Shown here piece by piece: positions 43,438 through 51,972 of a stretch of DNA of 64,000 bases. Both the position numbers and the translations under genes were made by a program. This stretch comes from Nitrospira sp. (GTDB lineage: Bacteria; Nitrospirota; Nitrospiria; Nitrospirales; Nitrospiraceae): contig JAHFEW010000006.1 in assembly GCA_023248215.1 (NCBI GenBank), positions 29,362 to 93,361 of the forward strand. Direction: 5' to 3'. The notes under the pieces were generated by a model. It ran no database searches. It was not told the DNA's origin and saw nothing but the letters and a program-made list of their open reading frames with translations. Positions within the stretch are counted from its first letter, which is position 1, and each line of letters starts with the position of its first letter.

Positions 43438-44040
43438 ATGGTCAAGTCAGTCACGCGGTTGATGGGGGCGATGCTGCTGTTCACCGGGGTGCTTACCCTG
43501 TCCGGGTGCGGTTACAACGACTTGCAGGGTCTCGACGAAGACACGAAGGCTGCCTGGAGCGAGGTAATCAACCAGTATCAGCGGCGGGCCGATTTGATTC
43601 CGAACCTGGTGAATACGGTGAAGGGATATGCGGCCCACGAGAAAGAAACGCTTGAGAACGTCGTGCAAGCACGGGCGAAAGCCACGAGCGTCCAAGTGAC
43701 GCCGGAGTTGCTGCGAGATGAGGCGGCCTTCAAGAAGTTTCAAGAAGCTCAACAGGGTCTGTCCAGTGCGTTGGGAAGGTTGTTGGCCGTCGCGGAAAAC
43801 TATCCCAACCTGAAGGCCGATCAAAACTTTCGTGATCTCCAGAGCCAGCTCGAAGGTACCGAGAATCGCATCACCGTGGCACGCAAGCGGTACATCGACA
43901 AAGTGGCGGAGTTCAACAAGATGGTCCGCTACTTCCCCACGAATTTGACCGCCAAGTTTCTCCTGCATCTGGAAGAGAAGGCCAATTTCACTGTGGCCGA
44001 CGAAAAGGCGGTGGGCAAGCCGCCGGAAGTGAAATTCTAA
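43438..44040 (+). CDS. lemA: LemA-family lipoprotein
   Basis: 200 residues from ATG 43438, with AAGGAGG 6 bases upstream. The N-terminal signal ends in LSGC (Cys about 20), so this member is a lipoprotein. The rest is a long alpha-helical bundle with the LemA signature QYQRRADLIPNLVNTVKGYAAHEKETLENVVQARAKA, and LGRLLAVAENYPNLKAD, then TENRITVARKRYIDKVAEFNKMVRYFP. The function is unknown; LemA genes commonly sit with TPM-domain genes, as here. Confidence 0.95.
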   Translation: MVKSVTRLMGAMLLFTGVLTLSGCGYNDLQGLDEDTKAAWSEVINQYQRRADLIPNLVNTVKGYAAHEKETLENVVQARAKATSVQVTPELLRDEAAFKKFQEAQQGLSSALGRLLAVAENYPNLKADQNFRDLQSQLEGTENRITVARKRYIDKVAEFNKMVRYFPTNLTAKFLLHLEEKANFTVADEKAVGKPPEVKF

Positions 44041-44071
44041 CGTCTACGTCATTCGAGGCGGGGAGTTCGCG

Positions 44072-44977
44072 ATGCGGCTGATGAGCCGGGTAGGGGCTGC
44101 GGTCCTCGTCTCAGGATTGTTGTTCACGCTCGCGGTCAGCCTTCTCGCTGAGGCGTTCGACGTCCCGCCGCTCACCGGCCGCGTCGTTGATCTGGCGCGC
44201 GTCCTACCCTCCGCAGTGCTCGAACAACTGTCGGCCGATCTCCAGGCGCATGAAGCGAAGACCTCCAACCAGGTGGCGGTACTCATCGTCCCGTCGTTGG
44301 AGGGGGAACCGCTGTTTGATCTGTCCCACCGCGTGGCGACCACCTGGAAATTGGGCCGCAAGGGCACCGATAACGGAGCCTTGCTCCTCGTCGCGATCAA
44401 GGATCGAAAAATTCGTCTTGAGGTCGGCTACGGGCTTGAAGGGGTGCTGACGGATGCGCGGTCGGCGCAGATTATCCGAAACGAAATCGTCCCGAGATTT
44501 CGAGCCGGCGATGTCCCTGCCGGCATCGCGGCTGGGGTTCAGGCCATCTTAAAGACCATCGAAGGGACCTATAGCGCTCCCGCACGCCCCTCTGCTTCCC
44601 CGTCATCCGGTGATGCTTTCGGCAACGCCGTCTTCGCGGTGATCCTGGGAGTGGTTATCGGTCTCTTGCTCTCGCGCGTGCATCGCGTGCTGGGACCGGT
44701 CGCTGGGGGCGGCCTGTCGTTTCTCGCCGCACCATGGGTGATACCTGCCCTTATTGCCGGAGCCGTGAGCCTGACTCTGGTCAGTCTGCTCAGTGCTCTG
44801 GGACAAGGCGTCGGTTCGGGACGGCGGAGAAGTGGAAGCGCGTTTGATGGGACCTGGTTCAGCACACAACATGGTGGATGGGGATCCGGTGGTATCGGCG
44901 GAGCGTTCGGAGGGTCCGATAGCTTCTCGGGCGGTGGGGGCGATTTCGGGGGAGGAGGCGCAGGTGGCGACTGGTAA
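44072..44977 (+). CDS. TPM-domain membrane protein (YgcG family)
   Basis: 301 residues from ATG 44072, 31 bases after lemA. It has a signal peptide, then a TPM domain (about 30-165: LTGRVVDLARVLPSAVLEQLSADL, NQVAVLIVPSL, DNGALLLVAIKDRKIRLEVGYGLEG, FRAGDVPAGIAAGV), two membrane helices and a Gly-rich tail with FSGGGGDFGGGGAGGDW. The tail is diagnostic of YgcG. TPM proteins were first seen in Psb32/photosystem II repair, and some show phosphatase activity. The next gene starts inside its last 14 bases. Confidence 0.92.
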   Translation: MRLMSRVGAAVLVSGLLFTLAVSLLAEAFDVPPLTGRVVDLARVLPSAVLEQLSADLQAHEAKTSNQVAVLIVPSLEGEPLFDLSHRVATTWKLGRKGTDNGALLLVAIKDRKIRLEVGYGLEGVLTDARSAQIIRNEIVPRFRAGDVPAGIAAGVQAILKTIEGTYSAPARPSASPSSGDAFGNAVFAVILGVVIGLLLSRVHRVLGPVAGGGLSFLAAPWVIPALIAGAVSLTLVSLLSALGQGVGSGRRRSGSAFDGTWFSTQHGGWGSGGIGGAFGGSDSFSGGGGDFGGGGAGGDW

Positions 44978-45626
44978 ACGGCCGGCGCTCACGAATGAGG
45001 AGCGCGCGCGGGTTGAGGCTGCGGTGCAAGTGGTTGAGCAACACACCAGCGCGGAAATCGTTCCCATGATCGTCGGGCGATCCGGTCTGTACCGCGAGGC
45101 ACAACATCGCGCCGGCCTTCTGGTCGCACTGCTCGTCTTAACGGCGTTGCTGACGATTGAAACCGCCTGGCTCCCTTGGGGGTGGCATGCGGCGAATGCC
45201 GTATGGCTGCTTGCCGCGACCATGCTGGCCTATAGCTTTGGAGCCTGGAGCGGGACCTGGCCATTTATCATTCGACTCCTCACCTCCCGCGAACGAATGC
45301 GTCAGAAGGTGCAGCTGCGGGCGGAACGGGCCTTTGCCCAGCATGGTATTGCACGGACTCGCGAGCATACCGGGCTGTTGCTGATGGTGTCGCTGCTCGA
45401 ACGACAGGTGTATGTGCTGGCTGACCAATCTCTGGGCAATCGCATTTCAGGCGCCCAGTGGCAGGATGTCGTCGCCGTGATCGTCGAGCGTATGAAGGTC
45501 GACGATCTCGTGGGTGGACTGTGCCGAGGAATTGAGGCAAGCGGGGTCCTCCTCGCTCGCGCCTGTCCTCCAGGCAAGGGCGACAATCCGAATGAGCTGT
45601 CGAACGTTGTGATTCAGGACGCTTGA
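44964..45626 (+). CDS. Second TPM-domain membrane protein
   Basis: 220 residues from GTG 44964, with GGGGGAGGAGG upstream; it overlaps the preceding stop by 14 bases. TPM domain of the short type: LTNEERARVEAAVQVVEQHTSAEIVPMIV, then membrane helices around 55-95 (LLVALLVLTALLTIE, WLLAATMLAYSFG) and RTREHTGLLLMVSLLERQVYVLADQSLGNRI. This DUF-like TPM_phosphatase partner is commonly found after LemA and YgcG genes. The three genes form one operon. Confidence 0.9.
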   Translation: MATGKRPALTNEERARVEAAVQVVEQHTSAEIVPMIVGRSGLYREAQHRAGLLVALLVLTALLTIETAWLPWGWHAANAVWLLAATMLAYSFGAWSGTWPFIIRLLTSRERMRQKVQLRAERAFAQHGIARTREHTGLLLMVSLLERQVYVLADQSLGNRISGAQWQDVVAVIVERMKVDDLVGGLCRGIEASGVLLARACPPGKGDNPNELSNVVIQDA

Positions 45627-45648
45627 TGGTTCGTTCTCGCCGGACAAT

Positions 45649-45676
45649 GGACGGCCCCTCTCGGTTTCGCTACAAT
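45649..45676 (+). promoter_or_regulatory. Probable murJ promoter
   Basis: TGGACG (45649-45654) and TACAAT (45671-45676) with 16 bases between. Transcription would begin about 45683, at or just before ATG 45685, giving a leaderless message. No Shine-Dalgarno sequence precedes that ATG. Confidence 0.55.
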
Positions 45677-45684
45677 CCCGGATA

Positions 45685-47313
45685 ATGTCCGATCCCGCCG
45701 CTTCCGTTGAACCATCTCGACCAGCTCCGGACGAAACCCATTCCGTCGTCAAGGCGGCGGGTCTCATCGGCGTCGCCACTTTTTCCAGCCGCATTCTCGG
45801 TTTTGTCCGTGACATGATACTGGCGCGGCTCTTTGGGGCGACCCCGGCGGCCGATGCGTTTTTTGTCGCCTATCGTATTCCCAACCTCTTGCGGGAACTG
45901 TTCGCCGAAGGCTCGATGTCTGCAGCCTTCATTCCGGTCTTCACCGAGTATCACACGCTCAAGACCAAGCGGGACGCCTGGGAGTTGGCCAGCGCCACAT
46001 TCACGACGCTCCTGACCATCGTGACGGCCGTGACGCTGCTCGGTGTTGCGGCGGCGCCGGGGATTGTGTGGCTGCTCGCGCCGGGTTTTCATGGAAATCC
46101 GGACAAGCTGGCGCTCACGACCCTGTTGACCCGCGTGATGTTCCCCTATCTGTTGTTCATCAGCCTGGCGGCCTTGGCGATGGGGATTCTGAACTCGCTG
46201 CGCGCCTTCGCGGCACCGGCTTTCTCGCCGGTCTTTTTCAACATCTTTACCATCGGCTGCGCGCTGTTCCTTTCTCCGTTATTACCGGAGCCCATCATCG
46301 GGGTGGCGATCGGCATCGTGGCGGGCGGCCTCGCACAGTTTGCGATGCAACTGCCGGGGTTGAAAGGGCGCGGCATGTTGTTCGGCCTGAGGTTCCAGCC
46401 AGGGCATCCGGGGGTGAAGCGCATCGGCCTGCTCATGATTCCTTCGTTGCTGGGACTCTCGGTGACGCAGATCAATATCACCGTGAGTACGATTCTCGCG
46501 TCGTATTTCTCCGGGGGCCCCACCTATTTGTTTTACGGCATGCGACTGATCCAGTTTCCACTCGGCATTTTCGGGGTGGCGCTCGCCACGGCGATTCTGC
46601 CGACACTCTCCGCACAGGCCGCCCGTGGGGCGCTGGATGAATTGCGGACGACGCTCGGATTCGGCCTCCGGATGATTTTTTTCATCATCTTGCCGGCGAT
46701 GCTGGGCCTGATCCTTCTTCGGCAGCCGATCGTGCATTTGTTCTTCGAGCATGGGTCGTTCACCAAAGTCGATACGCTGGCGACAGCGACGGCTGTTCTG
46801 TGTTATGCCGTCGGGTTATGGGCCTTTGCAGGGGTGCGCATCATCGTCTCCGCGTTTTATTCGCTGCAGGATACCAAGACGCCGGCGGTGACGGCGGGGA
46901 TTGCCGTCGGGGCCAATGTCCTCTTGTCTCTGTGGTTGATGACCCTGTTGGATGCCGCGGGGTTGGCCTTGGCCACGGCCTTGGCCTCCATGCTCAACGG
47001 GAGCATTCTCGTCGCGGTGTTGCATCGGCGTCTGGGGCGAGTCGATTGGGGCTCAATCGGGCGGTCCGCCCTCCGCGTCCTGGTGGCCTGCATCCCGGTC
47101 GTCCTGATCTGTACCTGGGTAGCGGGTGCGACGATTTGGACTCAGGAAGGCGAATGGGTGATGAAGTCTGCCGTCCTGGTCGTCGGGATCGGGCTCAGCG
47201 TCATCGGGTATCTCGGCCTGCATATCATGCTTGGATCGGACGAACTGGACGTGGTGCTCGGGATGGCGAAGCGGAGGCTGGGACGGGTGGCACGAAAATT
47301 CGGAGGGGCCTGA
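45685..47313 (+). CDS. murJ: Lipid II flippase MurJ
   Basis: 542 residues from ATG 45685. MurJ carries the lipid-linked peptidoglycan precursor across the inner membrane. Present: GLIGVATFSSRILGFVRDMILARLFGA (helix 1 with conserved Arg), DAFFVAYRIPNLLRELFAEGSMSAAFIPVF, and about 14 hydrophobic segments. FFEHGSF and YALGLWAFAG-like positions in the second half fit too. The N-terminal 25 residues are hydrophilic. It is followed 1 base later by ogt. Confidence 0.95.
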   Translation: MSDPAASVEPSRPAPDETHSVVKAAGLIGVATFSSRILGFVRDMILARLFGATPAADAFFVAYRIPNLLRELFAEGSMSAAFIPVFTEYHTLKTKRDAWELASATFTTLLTIVTAVTLLGVAAAPGIVWLLAPGFHGNPDKLALTTLLTRVMFPYLLFISLAALAMGILNSLRAFAAPAFSPVFFNIFTIGCALFLSPLLPEPIIGVAIGIVAGGLAQFAMQLPGLKGRGMLFGLRFQPGHPGVKRIGLLMIPSLLGLSVTQINITVSTILASYFSGGPTYLFYGMRLIQFPLGIFGVALATAILPTLSAQAARGALDELRTTLGFGLRMIFFIILPAMLGLILLRQPIVHLFFEHGSFTKVDTLATATAVLCYAVGLWAFAGVRIIVSAFYSLQDTKTPAVTAGIAVGANVLLSLWLMTLLDAAGLALATALASMLNGSILVAVLHRRLGRVDWGSIGRSALRVLVACIPVVLICTWVAGATIWTQEGEWVMKSAVLVVGIGLSVIGYLGLHIMLGSDELDVVLGMAKRRLGRVARKFGGA

Positions 47314-47314
47314 C

Positions 47315-47818
47315 ATGACGCAAGCGACGACATTCAAGACGCCCTGGGGATGGGTGGAGATTGCGGCCTCCGAGAAGGGGGTTACCTCCATTGATCTGTC
47401 CCCCTCGAATCGACGGACATCTTCTCGGCAACAGCAGGCCAGGGAAGATGGCGCGGCCGCGGCCCTGCTGACGGAGGCACGGACGCAGCTCCTGGCTTAT
47501 TTTGAGGGAACGCGTCGAGCGTTTTCTCTGCCGGTGGATATGTCGGCAGGCACGCCGTTTCAGCGGAAAGTCTGGAAAGCGATCACCCGGATTCCCTATG
47601 GCCGCGTCCGGTCCTATCAATGGGTCGCAACCCGCGTGGGCGGGAAGCACTATGCCAGGGCGGTAGGCATGGCGCTCGGGGCCAATCCGGTCCCCATCGT
47701 GGTGCCTTGTCACCGGATTATTGCGCAGGATGGCTCGCTGGGCGGGTTCTCCTGCGGGTTGCCGGTGAAGCGGCGCCTCTTGAAGCTCGAGGGAACCCTT
47801 GCCCAACTCACGCTCTAA
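47315..47818 (+). CDS. ogt: Methylated-DNA--protein-cysteine methyltransferase
   Basis: 167 residues from ATG 47315, with GGAGGGG upstream. The active Cys is in VPCHRII, with the helix-turn-helix RIPYGRVRSYQWVA, GKHYARAVGMALGANPVPIVVPCHR and GFSCGLPVKRRLLKLE. It accepts the methyl group from O6-methylguanine in a suicide reaction. The N-terminal half is divergent, as usual in Ogt. It is encoded tightly after murJ. Confidence 0.93.
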   Translation: MTQATTFKTPWGWVEIAASEKGVTSIDLSPSNRRTSSRQQQAREDGAAAALLTEARTQLLAYFEGTRRAFSLPVDMSAGTPFQRKVWKAITRIPYGRVRSYQWVATRVGGKHYARAVGMALGANPVPIVVPCHRIIAQDGSLGGFSCGLPVKRRLLKLEGTLAQLTL

Positions 47819-47896
47819 AAGACAAGTTGTGGCTTGTGACGCGTCGTTCGTGATGTGCGAGATACGAGATACGATTCACCAGAGACAAAATGTGCC

Positions 47897-48346
47897 ATGA
47901 AGGCAGTCCTGCAGCGAGTGACTTGCGCATCCGTGGAGGTGGACGGCCGCGTGGTGGGCCGGATCGGTGCAGGCCTTCTGGTCCTGTTGGGCGTGGAGAA
48001 AGGTGATGGGGCGCGCGATCTTCTCTACATCCTCGAGAAGATCCAGACGCTCCGTATTTTTGGAGATGATGAGGGGAAGATGAATCGCGCGCTGAGCGAT
48101 GTCGGCGGAGCCCTGTTGCTGGTCTCGCAATTTACGCTGCTCGGTGATACGACAAAAGGCCGCCGGCCGGGGTTCGAGCTAGCTGCCCCTCCGGATGAGG
48201 CCCGTGCATTGTACGAAGAGGCGACGAATCGGCTACGGGCCGGCGGCCTGGTTGTAGAGACCGGCATATTTGGGGCACACATGCAGGTGGAATTGGTCAA
48301 CGATGGGCCGGTGACCTTCCTGCTGGATAGTCGACGCGGATCGTAA
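47897..48346 (+). CDS. dtd: D-aminoacyl-tRNA deacylase
   Basis: 149 residues from ATG 47897. [33 protein letters not shown] is the typical N-terminus. [20 protein letters not shown] and the C-terminal [11 protein letters not shown] give the conserved SQFTLxG and GP (cis-Pro) motifs. Dtd frees tRNA of D-amino acids and of misplaced glycine. It is 79 bases downstream of ogt. Confidence 0.97.
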   Translation: MKAVLQRVTCASVEVDGRVVGRIGAGLLVLLGVEKGDGARDLLYILEKIQTLRIFGDDEGKMNRALSDVGGALLLVSQFTLLGDTTKGRRPGFELAAPPDEARALYEEATNRLRAGGLVVETGIFGAHMQVELVNDGPVTFLLDSRRGS

Positions 48347-48404
48347 GGGTCCGTGTTTAAGTTTCGGTGTTGAGTGCCGATAAGGATACAGGGAGAAGTA
48401 TCGA

Positions 48405-48430
48405 TTGGTTCACGTACGGTCTGCTATACT
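48405..48430 (+). promoter_or_regulatory. Extended -10 promoter candidate
   Basis: TGCTATACT at 48422-48430 is an extended -10; TTGGTT at 48405-48410 is a poor -35 with only 14 bases between. It would drive the gene at 48466. Confidence 0.45.
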
Positions 48431-48465
48431 ATTTTCAAAGGGCACGGATTGCCCGGGAGGTCGAG

Positions 48466-49032
48466 ATGGGAAATCCCGTTTCTCGCAGCCATCCACTCCG
48501 TCAGTTGTTCGGCGCGTTGACTGAGAAGAGTTTTACCGAACACCTTGGGTGGCCGGATCTCAACGTCACCGAATACGTCTCCAATCTGCTCGTCGAATTC
48601 GCCCACACCGACCAACTTTACAAGATTCACAACAAACAGGGCCGCGCCCTCGATTCGATGGTCGAAATGCTGTTCGAATCCGAGGTGTTATTGGAGGCGC
48701 AGTCGTTCGACCGTGAGCGCGAAGTCCATCGGCATATCGGCGACTTTACGCTCTTTATGACCGGGTTGTTTCCCGAATATCTTCGCCGCCTCAAAACTGC
48801 GGGCCTCATTTACCATCAGGATTTCTTGGTGGATTATATGAAGACAGGAAAACGTTCCTACGGATTGGTGGCGGAATATGGAGGCTACGATCCCGAACAG
48901 GACTCCCCGCTGTTTCGGAAGTTGTCCGAAAATTTCGAGCTCTGCGTGACCGGGCTGGGGTTCGTCCGGTCAGACCTGGATCGCATGCAAGATCCTGCCT
49001 ACCGTCCCGTCAAAGATCTTCTGCTCAATTGA
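48466..49032 (+). CDS. Conserved hypothetical protein
   Basis: 188 residues from ATG 48466, with GGGAGG 5 bases upstream; the frame is open further upstream but without support. It is helical, with hydrophobic heptads (VTEYVSNLLVEFAHTDQL, ALDSMVEMLFESEVLLEAQ, YMKTGKRSYGLVAEYGGYD) and no signal peptide. No family is recognised. It is coupled to the asparaginase-type gene, whose TTG start overlaps its stop codon. Confidence 0.75.
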   Translation: MGNPVSRSHPLRQLFGALTEKSFTEHLGWPDLNVTEYVSNLLVEFAHTDQLYKIHNKQGRALDSMVEMLFESEVLLEAQSFDREREVHRHIGDFTLFMTGLFPEYLRRLKTAGLIYHQDFLVDYMKTGKRSYGLVAEYGGYDPEQDSPLFRKLSENFELCVTGLGFVRSDLDRMQDPAYRPVKDLLLN

Positions 49033-49967
49033 AACGATCGCGACCGATTCTGCTTCTTCACGGTGGCGCGGGACGCCGCGCCATGACTGTCGCTCAAGCG
49101 GCCTGCCTCGAGTCCGCTCTGGCCGACGGCCATCGATTGCTCATGACCGGCGCGCCAGCGCTCTCAGTGGTCGAAGCAGCCATTCGCCTGTTGGAAGACT
49201 CAGGACTCTTTAATGCGGGGCGAGGCGCGAATCGCCAGCTGGACGGGGTGCGCCGGATGGACGCCTCGATTATGGAAGGATGCCGGCTGCGGGCAGGGGC
49301 CGTGGCCTCCATCGAAGGCATTGTCCATCCTATTACCGCCGCACGGCTGGTGATGGAGAAAACGGCGCATGTGCTGCTCGTCGGACAATCGGCCTCTCGC
49401 TTTGCAGACTATTTTGGATTAGTGCGCGCTACCCGTGCCAAGCGAGCGTCAAGGCCGCGGTCCCCTCAATTGACGCCGCGTGCCGGGTTGAGCCGGATGT
49501 TACGGTTGCATCAGGCGATTATGCGAACCGGGCGTATCCGCGCGCGAAGCTTGGGCAAAGAAACGGTGGGTTCAGTGGCATTGGATCTTGCGGGGACCGT
49601 GGCAGCGGGCGCTTCGACCGGTGGCGTGGATGTCATGTTGCCCGGTCGAGTCGGTGATACACCCTTGATCGGCTGCGGCGTCTATGCCGACAATGAGGCC
49701 GGAGCCGTCTCAATGACCGGATGGGGGGAGAGCATTATTCGGGTGGCGGTGGCCAAGGAAATCAGCGACCTGCTGGCGAGCGGATTGAGTCCGGTGCGGT
49801 CCGCGAACCGAGTGTTGCGGAAGGTCGTGGATCGTATCAGTGGAGCCGCCGGTGTGCTGGTTCTGTCCCCCGATGGCCGGTTCGCGATCAGACACAGCAC
49901 CCCGCACATGGTGGCCGGCTCGATCGGCTGGGACGGACGCCCTGTCGTTCGAGGCCGGTTTGCGTAG
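49029..49967 (+). CDS. Isoaspartyl peptidase / L-asparaginase (Ntn hydrolase)
   Basis: 312 residues from TTG 49029, overlapping the previous stop codon (TTGA). LLHGGAGRRAM at the N-terminus and GLFNAGRGANRQLDG match the family; the autoproteolysis site before the nucleophile Thr is KETVGSVALDLAGTVAAGASTGGV, with the nucleophile in ETVGS. The enzyme splits itself into two subunits and then hydrolyses isoaspartyl dipeptides or asparagine. The length is close to that of E. coli IaaA (321). Confidence 0.9.
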   Translation: MKRSRPILLLHGGAGRRAMTVAQAACLESALADGHRLLMTGAPALSVVEAAIRLLEDSGLFNAGRGANRQLDGVRRMDASIMEGCRLRAGAVASIEGIVHPITAARLVMEKTAHVLLVGQSASRFADYFGLVRATRAKRASRPRSPQLTPRAGLSRMLRLHQAIMRTGRIRARSLGKETVGSVALDLAGTVAAGASTGGVDVMLPGRVGDTPLIGCGVYADNEAGAVSMTGWGESIIRVAVAKEISDLLASGLSPVRSANRVLRKVVDRISGAAGVLVLSPDGRFAIRHSTPHMVAGSIGWDGRPVVRGRFA

Positions 49968-50007
49968 CCGCGCAGGGGCCTGATACAGTGACGCGAGGTG
50001 CCTCATT

Positions 50008-50436
50008 ATGCCCGCTCTGTTTCATCTCGCATTCCCTGTTCGCGATCTGGCGGCCGCCAAGCGTTTTTACGTCGATGGCTTAGGCTGTGTGCTAGGCCGA
50101 GAATCTTCGACCGCCGTCACCTTCGGACTTGCCGGGCACCAGTTGATCGCCCACCTCGCCACCGGATCGATCGTTCCTCAGAAGGGCATCTATCCTCGTC
50201 ACTTCGGGCTCGTGTTGACCCTGGAGGAGGAGTGGCAGGCGTTGGCCGATCGTGCGAAGACCAAGGGACTGACGTTTTATCAGCAGCCTCGACGGCGGTT
50301 TGCCGGCACACGCATCGAACATCTCACGTTCTTCCTAGAAGATCCCTCCCAGAACCTTCTCGAGTTCAAACACTACCTGCACGATTCGGCAATTTTTGGG
50401 GAACGAGACTTCACGGCAGTCGGGGATGCCGAGTAG
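50008..50436 (+). CDS. VOC/glyoxalase-superfamily protein
   Basis: 142 residues from ATG 50008. LFHLAFPVRDLAAAKRFYVDGLGCVLG gives a His metal ligand. The second half contains HFGLVLTLEEEWQALADRAK and RIEHLTFFLEDPSQNLLEFKHY with ligand Glu in EFK. This is a one-module vicinal-oxygen-chelate protein, similar to dioxygenase-like proteins. The reaction is unknown. Confidence 0.88.
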   Translation: MPALFHLAFPVRDLAAAKRFYVDGLGCVLGRESSTAVTFGLAGHQLIAHLATGSIVPQKGIYPRHFGLVLTLEEEWQALADRAKTKGLTFYQQPRRRFAGTRIEHLTFFLEDPSQNLLEFKHYLHDSAIFGERDFTAVGDAE

Positions 50437-50448
50437 GCGCAATTGCGC
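50437..50448. promoter_or_regulatory. 12-bp perfect palindrome after the VOC gene
   Basis: GCGCAATTGCGC directly follows the stop codon at 50434-50436, in the 46-base gap before the convergent mtgA gene. There is no T run, so it is not a standard terminator; it may be a protein site or chance. Confidence 0.3.
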
Positions 50449-50482
50449 TCAATGACAGCCTGCGTGCCGCGACAGTCTTTGG

Positions 50483-51268
50483 TCAGTCTTCAAGAGGGAA
50501 AGAGTCTCGCCTGTCTGCTGCGCTGCGTGTGCGAGAGAGCGAGACCGGCCGCCGGCCGCTGCCTCGTTCCAGCCATCGGATGATGTGGTGCTGCCGTCGA
50601 TTCAAATAGGCGGTGTGACGGATAGGATCATATCGGCGCGGAGAGGGAAGAATCGCCGCCAGCAGGGCCGCTTCGTCGAGCGTCAGATCTTTAGCCGATT
50701 TCCCGAAATGGTGACGCGCCGCCGCTTCCGCGCCGAACACCCCCTGCCCCCACTCGGCGACGTTGAGGTATAACTCCAAAATTCGTTCCTTCGTCAAATG
50801 ATGTTCCAAGGAACGGGTGATCAGTGCTTCCCGGGCTTTCCGAAACAGGGAACGTTCCGAAGACAGGTAGAGATTTTTCGCCAGTTGCTGGGTGATGGTG
50901 CTCCCCCCGCGTTTGAATTCTCCGACCTCTAGGTTGTACAGTGCGGCATCCTTGATGCCCTCCCAATCGAACCCTTCGTGAGCGAAAAACGAGGCATCTT
51001 CAGCCGCGACAACCGCTCGCTGGAGCGTGGGCGCAATCCGTGCCAGAGGGACCCAGATGAATTGCTGGTGCTGGCTCCGGCCTTGCTCCATCGCCTGGGC
51101 CCGCCGCGCTTCCATCAGAGCGGTCTCCGTCGGGTGGTGTTTGGCGAATTGCGATACGTCGGGCAACGTCGCCAACCAATACAATGCCAATGCGGCCACG
51201 GGCAGACCGATGAGAACGGTCAGCCAAAACAGGATCCGGCCGAACAGACTGCCAGTTGACTTGCTCAT
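50483..51268 (-). CDS. mtgA: Monofunctional biosynthetic peptidoglycan transglycosylase
   Basis: 261 residues from ATG 51268. One N-terminal membrane helix (about 9-30) precedes the GT51 domain: EDASFFAHEGFDW (catalytic Glu), KRGGSTITQQLAKNLYLSSERS, RKAREALI and EWGQGVFGAEAAARHHFGKS. It polymerises lipid II into glycan strands. The C-terminal 20 residues (RTRSAADRRDSFPLED) are longer than in most MtgA proteins. The 46-base gap to the VOC gene is convergent. Confidence 0.95.
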   Translation of the reverse strand: MSKSTGSLFGRILFWLTVLIGLPVAALALYWLATLPDVSQFAKHHPTETALMEARRAQAMEQGRSQHQQFIWVPLARIAPTLQRAVVAAEDASFFAHEGFDWEGIKDAALYNLEVGEFKRGGSTITQQLAKNLYLSSERSLFRKAREALITRSLEHHLTKERILELYLNVAEWGQGVFGAEAAARHHFGKSAKDLTLDEAALLAAILPSPRRYDPIRHTAYLNRRQHHIIRWLERGSGRRPVSLSRTRSAADRRDSFPLED

Positions 51269-51369
51269 TCCCAACACTCTATCTATGAGTGCACGAGGTG
51301 TCCCACCGGTCCGGTGTCGGTCCCCGGAGGTGAGAGTGCATCCCGCATAGCGGTACAGGGTTCACCACC

Positions 51370-51972
51370 ATGAAACTACTCAGCGCCGAGTTTATCAAAA
51401 GTTCCGTCTCTCCAGAACAGTTTCCTGCAGACCGCTTGCCCGAGATCGCATTCGTCGGGCGATCGAACGTCGGGAAGTCGTCGTTGATCAATTCACTGCT
51501 CCATCGGAAGAAGTTGGCCAAAGTCAGCAAGACCCCCGGAAAAACGCGCGCCGTGAATTTTTTCACGGTCCGCACATCGGACCCGAGCCTCTCCATGCTG
51601 TCCCTGGTCGACCTGCCCGGTTATGGCTATGCCAAGGTCTCGAAAACCATGCGGGCGCAATGGGGGCCGATGATCGAGCAGTATCTCGAGCAGCGACAGA
51701 CGCTTGGGGCGGTGATCCTGTTGATCGAAGCGCGCGTGTGGATGCCGCAAGACGTGACGACGGTTCAGTGGGTCCAGTCCCTCGGGTGCGGGCTCATCAT
51801 CGTCCTCACGAAAGCGGATAAGTTGCGACAGAGTGAGCGAGCGCCCAGCCTCGCCGCCGTGCGGACCGCCTGCGGATTGAGCCCGGAGGTGCCGATCCTC
51901 TTGTACTCGGCTGAAACGCATGAGGGGCGCGACGCGCTGTGGGGCGAGATTCGCACGCAGTTTAAAACTTGA
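51370..51972 (+). CDS. engB: Ribosome-biogenesis GTPase EngB (YsxC)
   Basis: 200 residues from ATG 51370. TrmE-Era-type GTPase with GRSNVGKSSLINSLL (G1), DLPGYGYAKVSK (G3), LTKADKL (G4) and SAET (G5). It helps assemble the large ribosomal subunit. No Shine-Dalgarno sequence is visible just before the ATG. The 3' end overlaps the convergent SurA-like gene by 11 bases. Confidence 0.96.
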   Translation: MKLLSAEFIKSSVSPEQFPADRLPEIAFVGRSNVGKSSLINSLLHRKKLAKVSKTPGKTRAVNFFTVRTSDPSLSMLSLVDLPGYGYAKVSKTMRAQWGPMIEQYLEQRQTLGAVILLIEARVWMPQDVTTVQWVQSLGCGLIIVLTKADKLRQSERAPSLAAVRTACGLSPEVPILLYSAETHEGRDALWGEIRTQFKT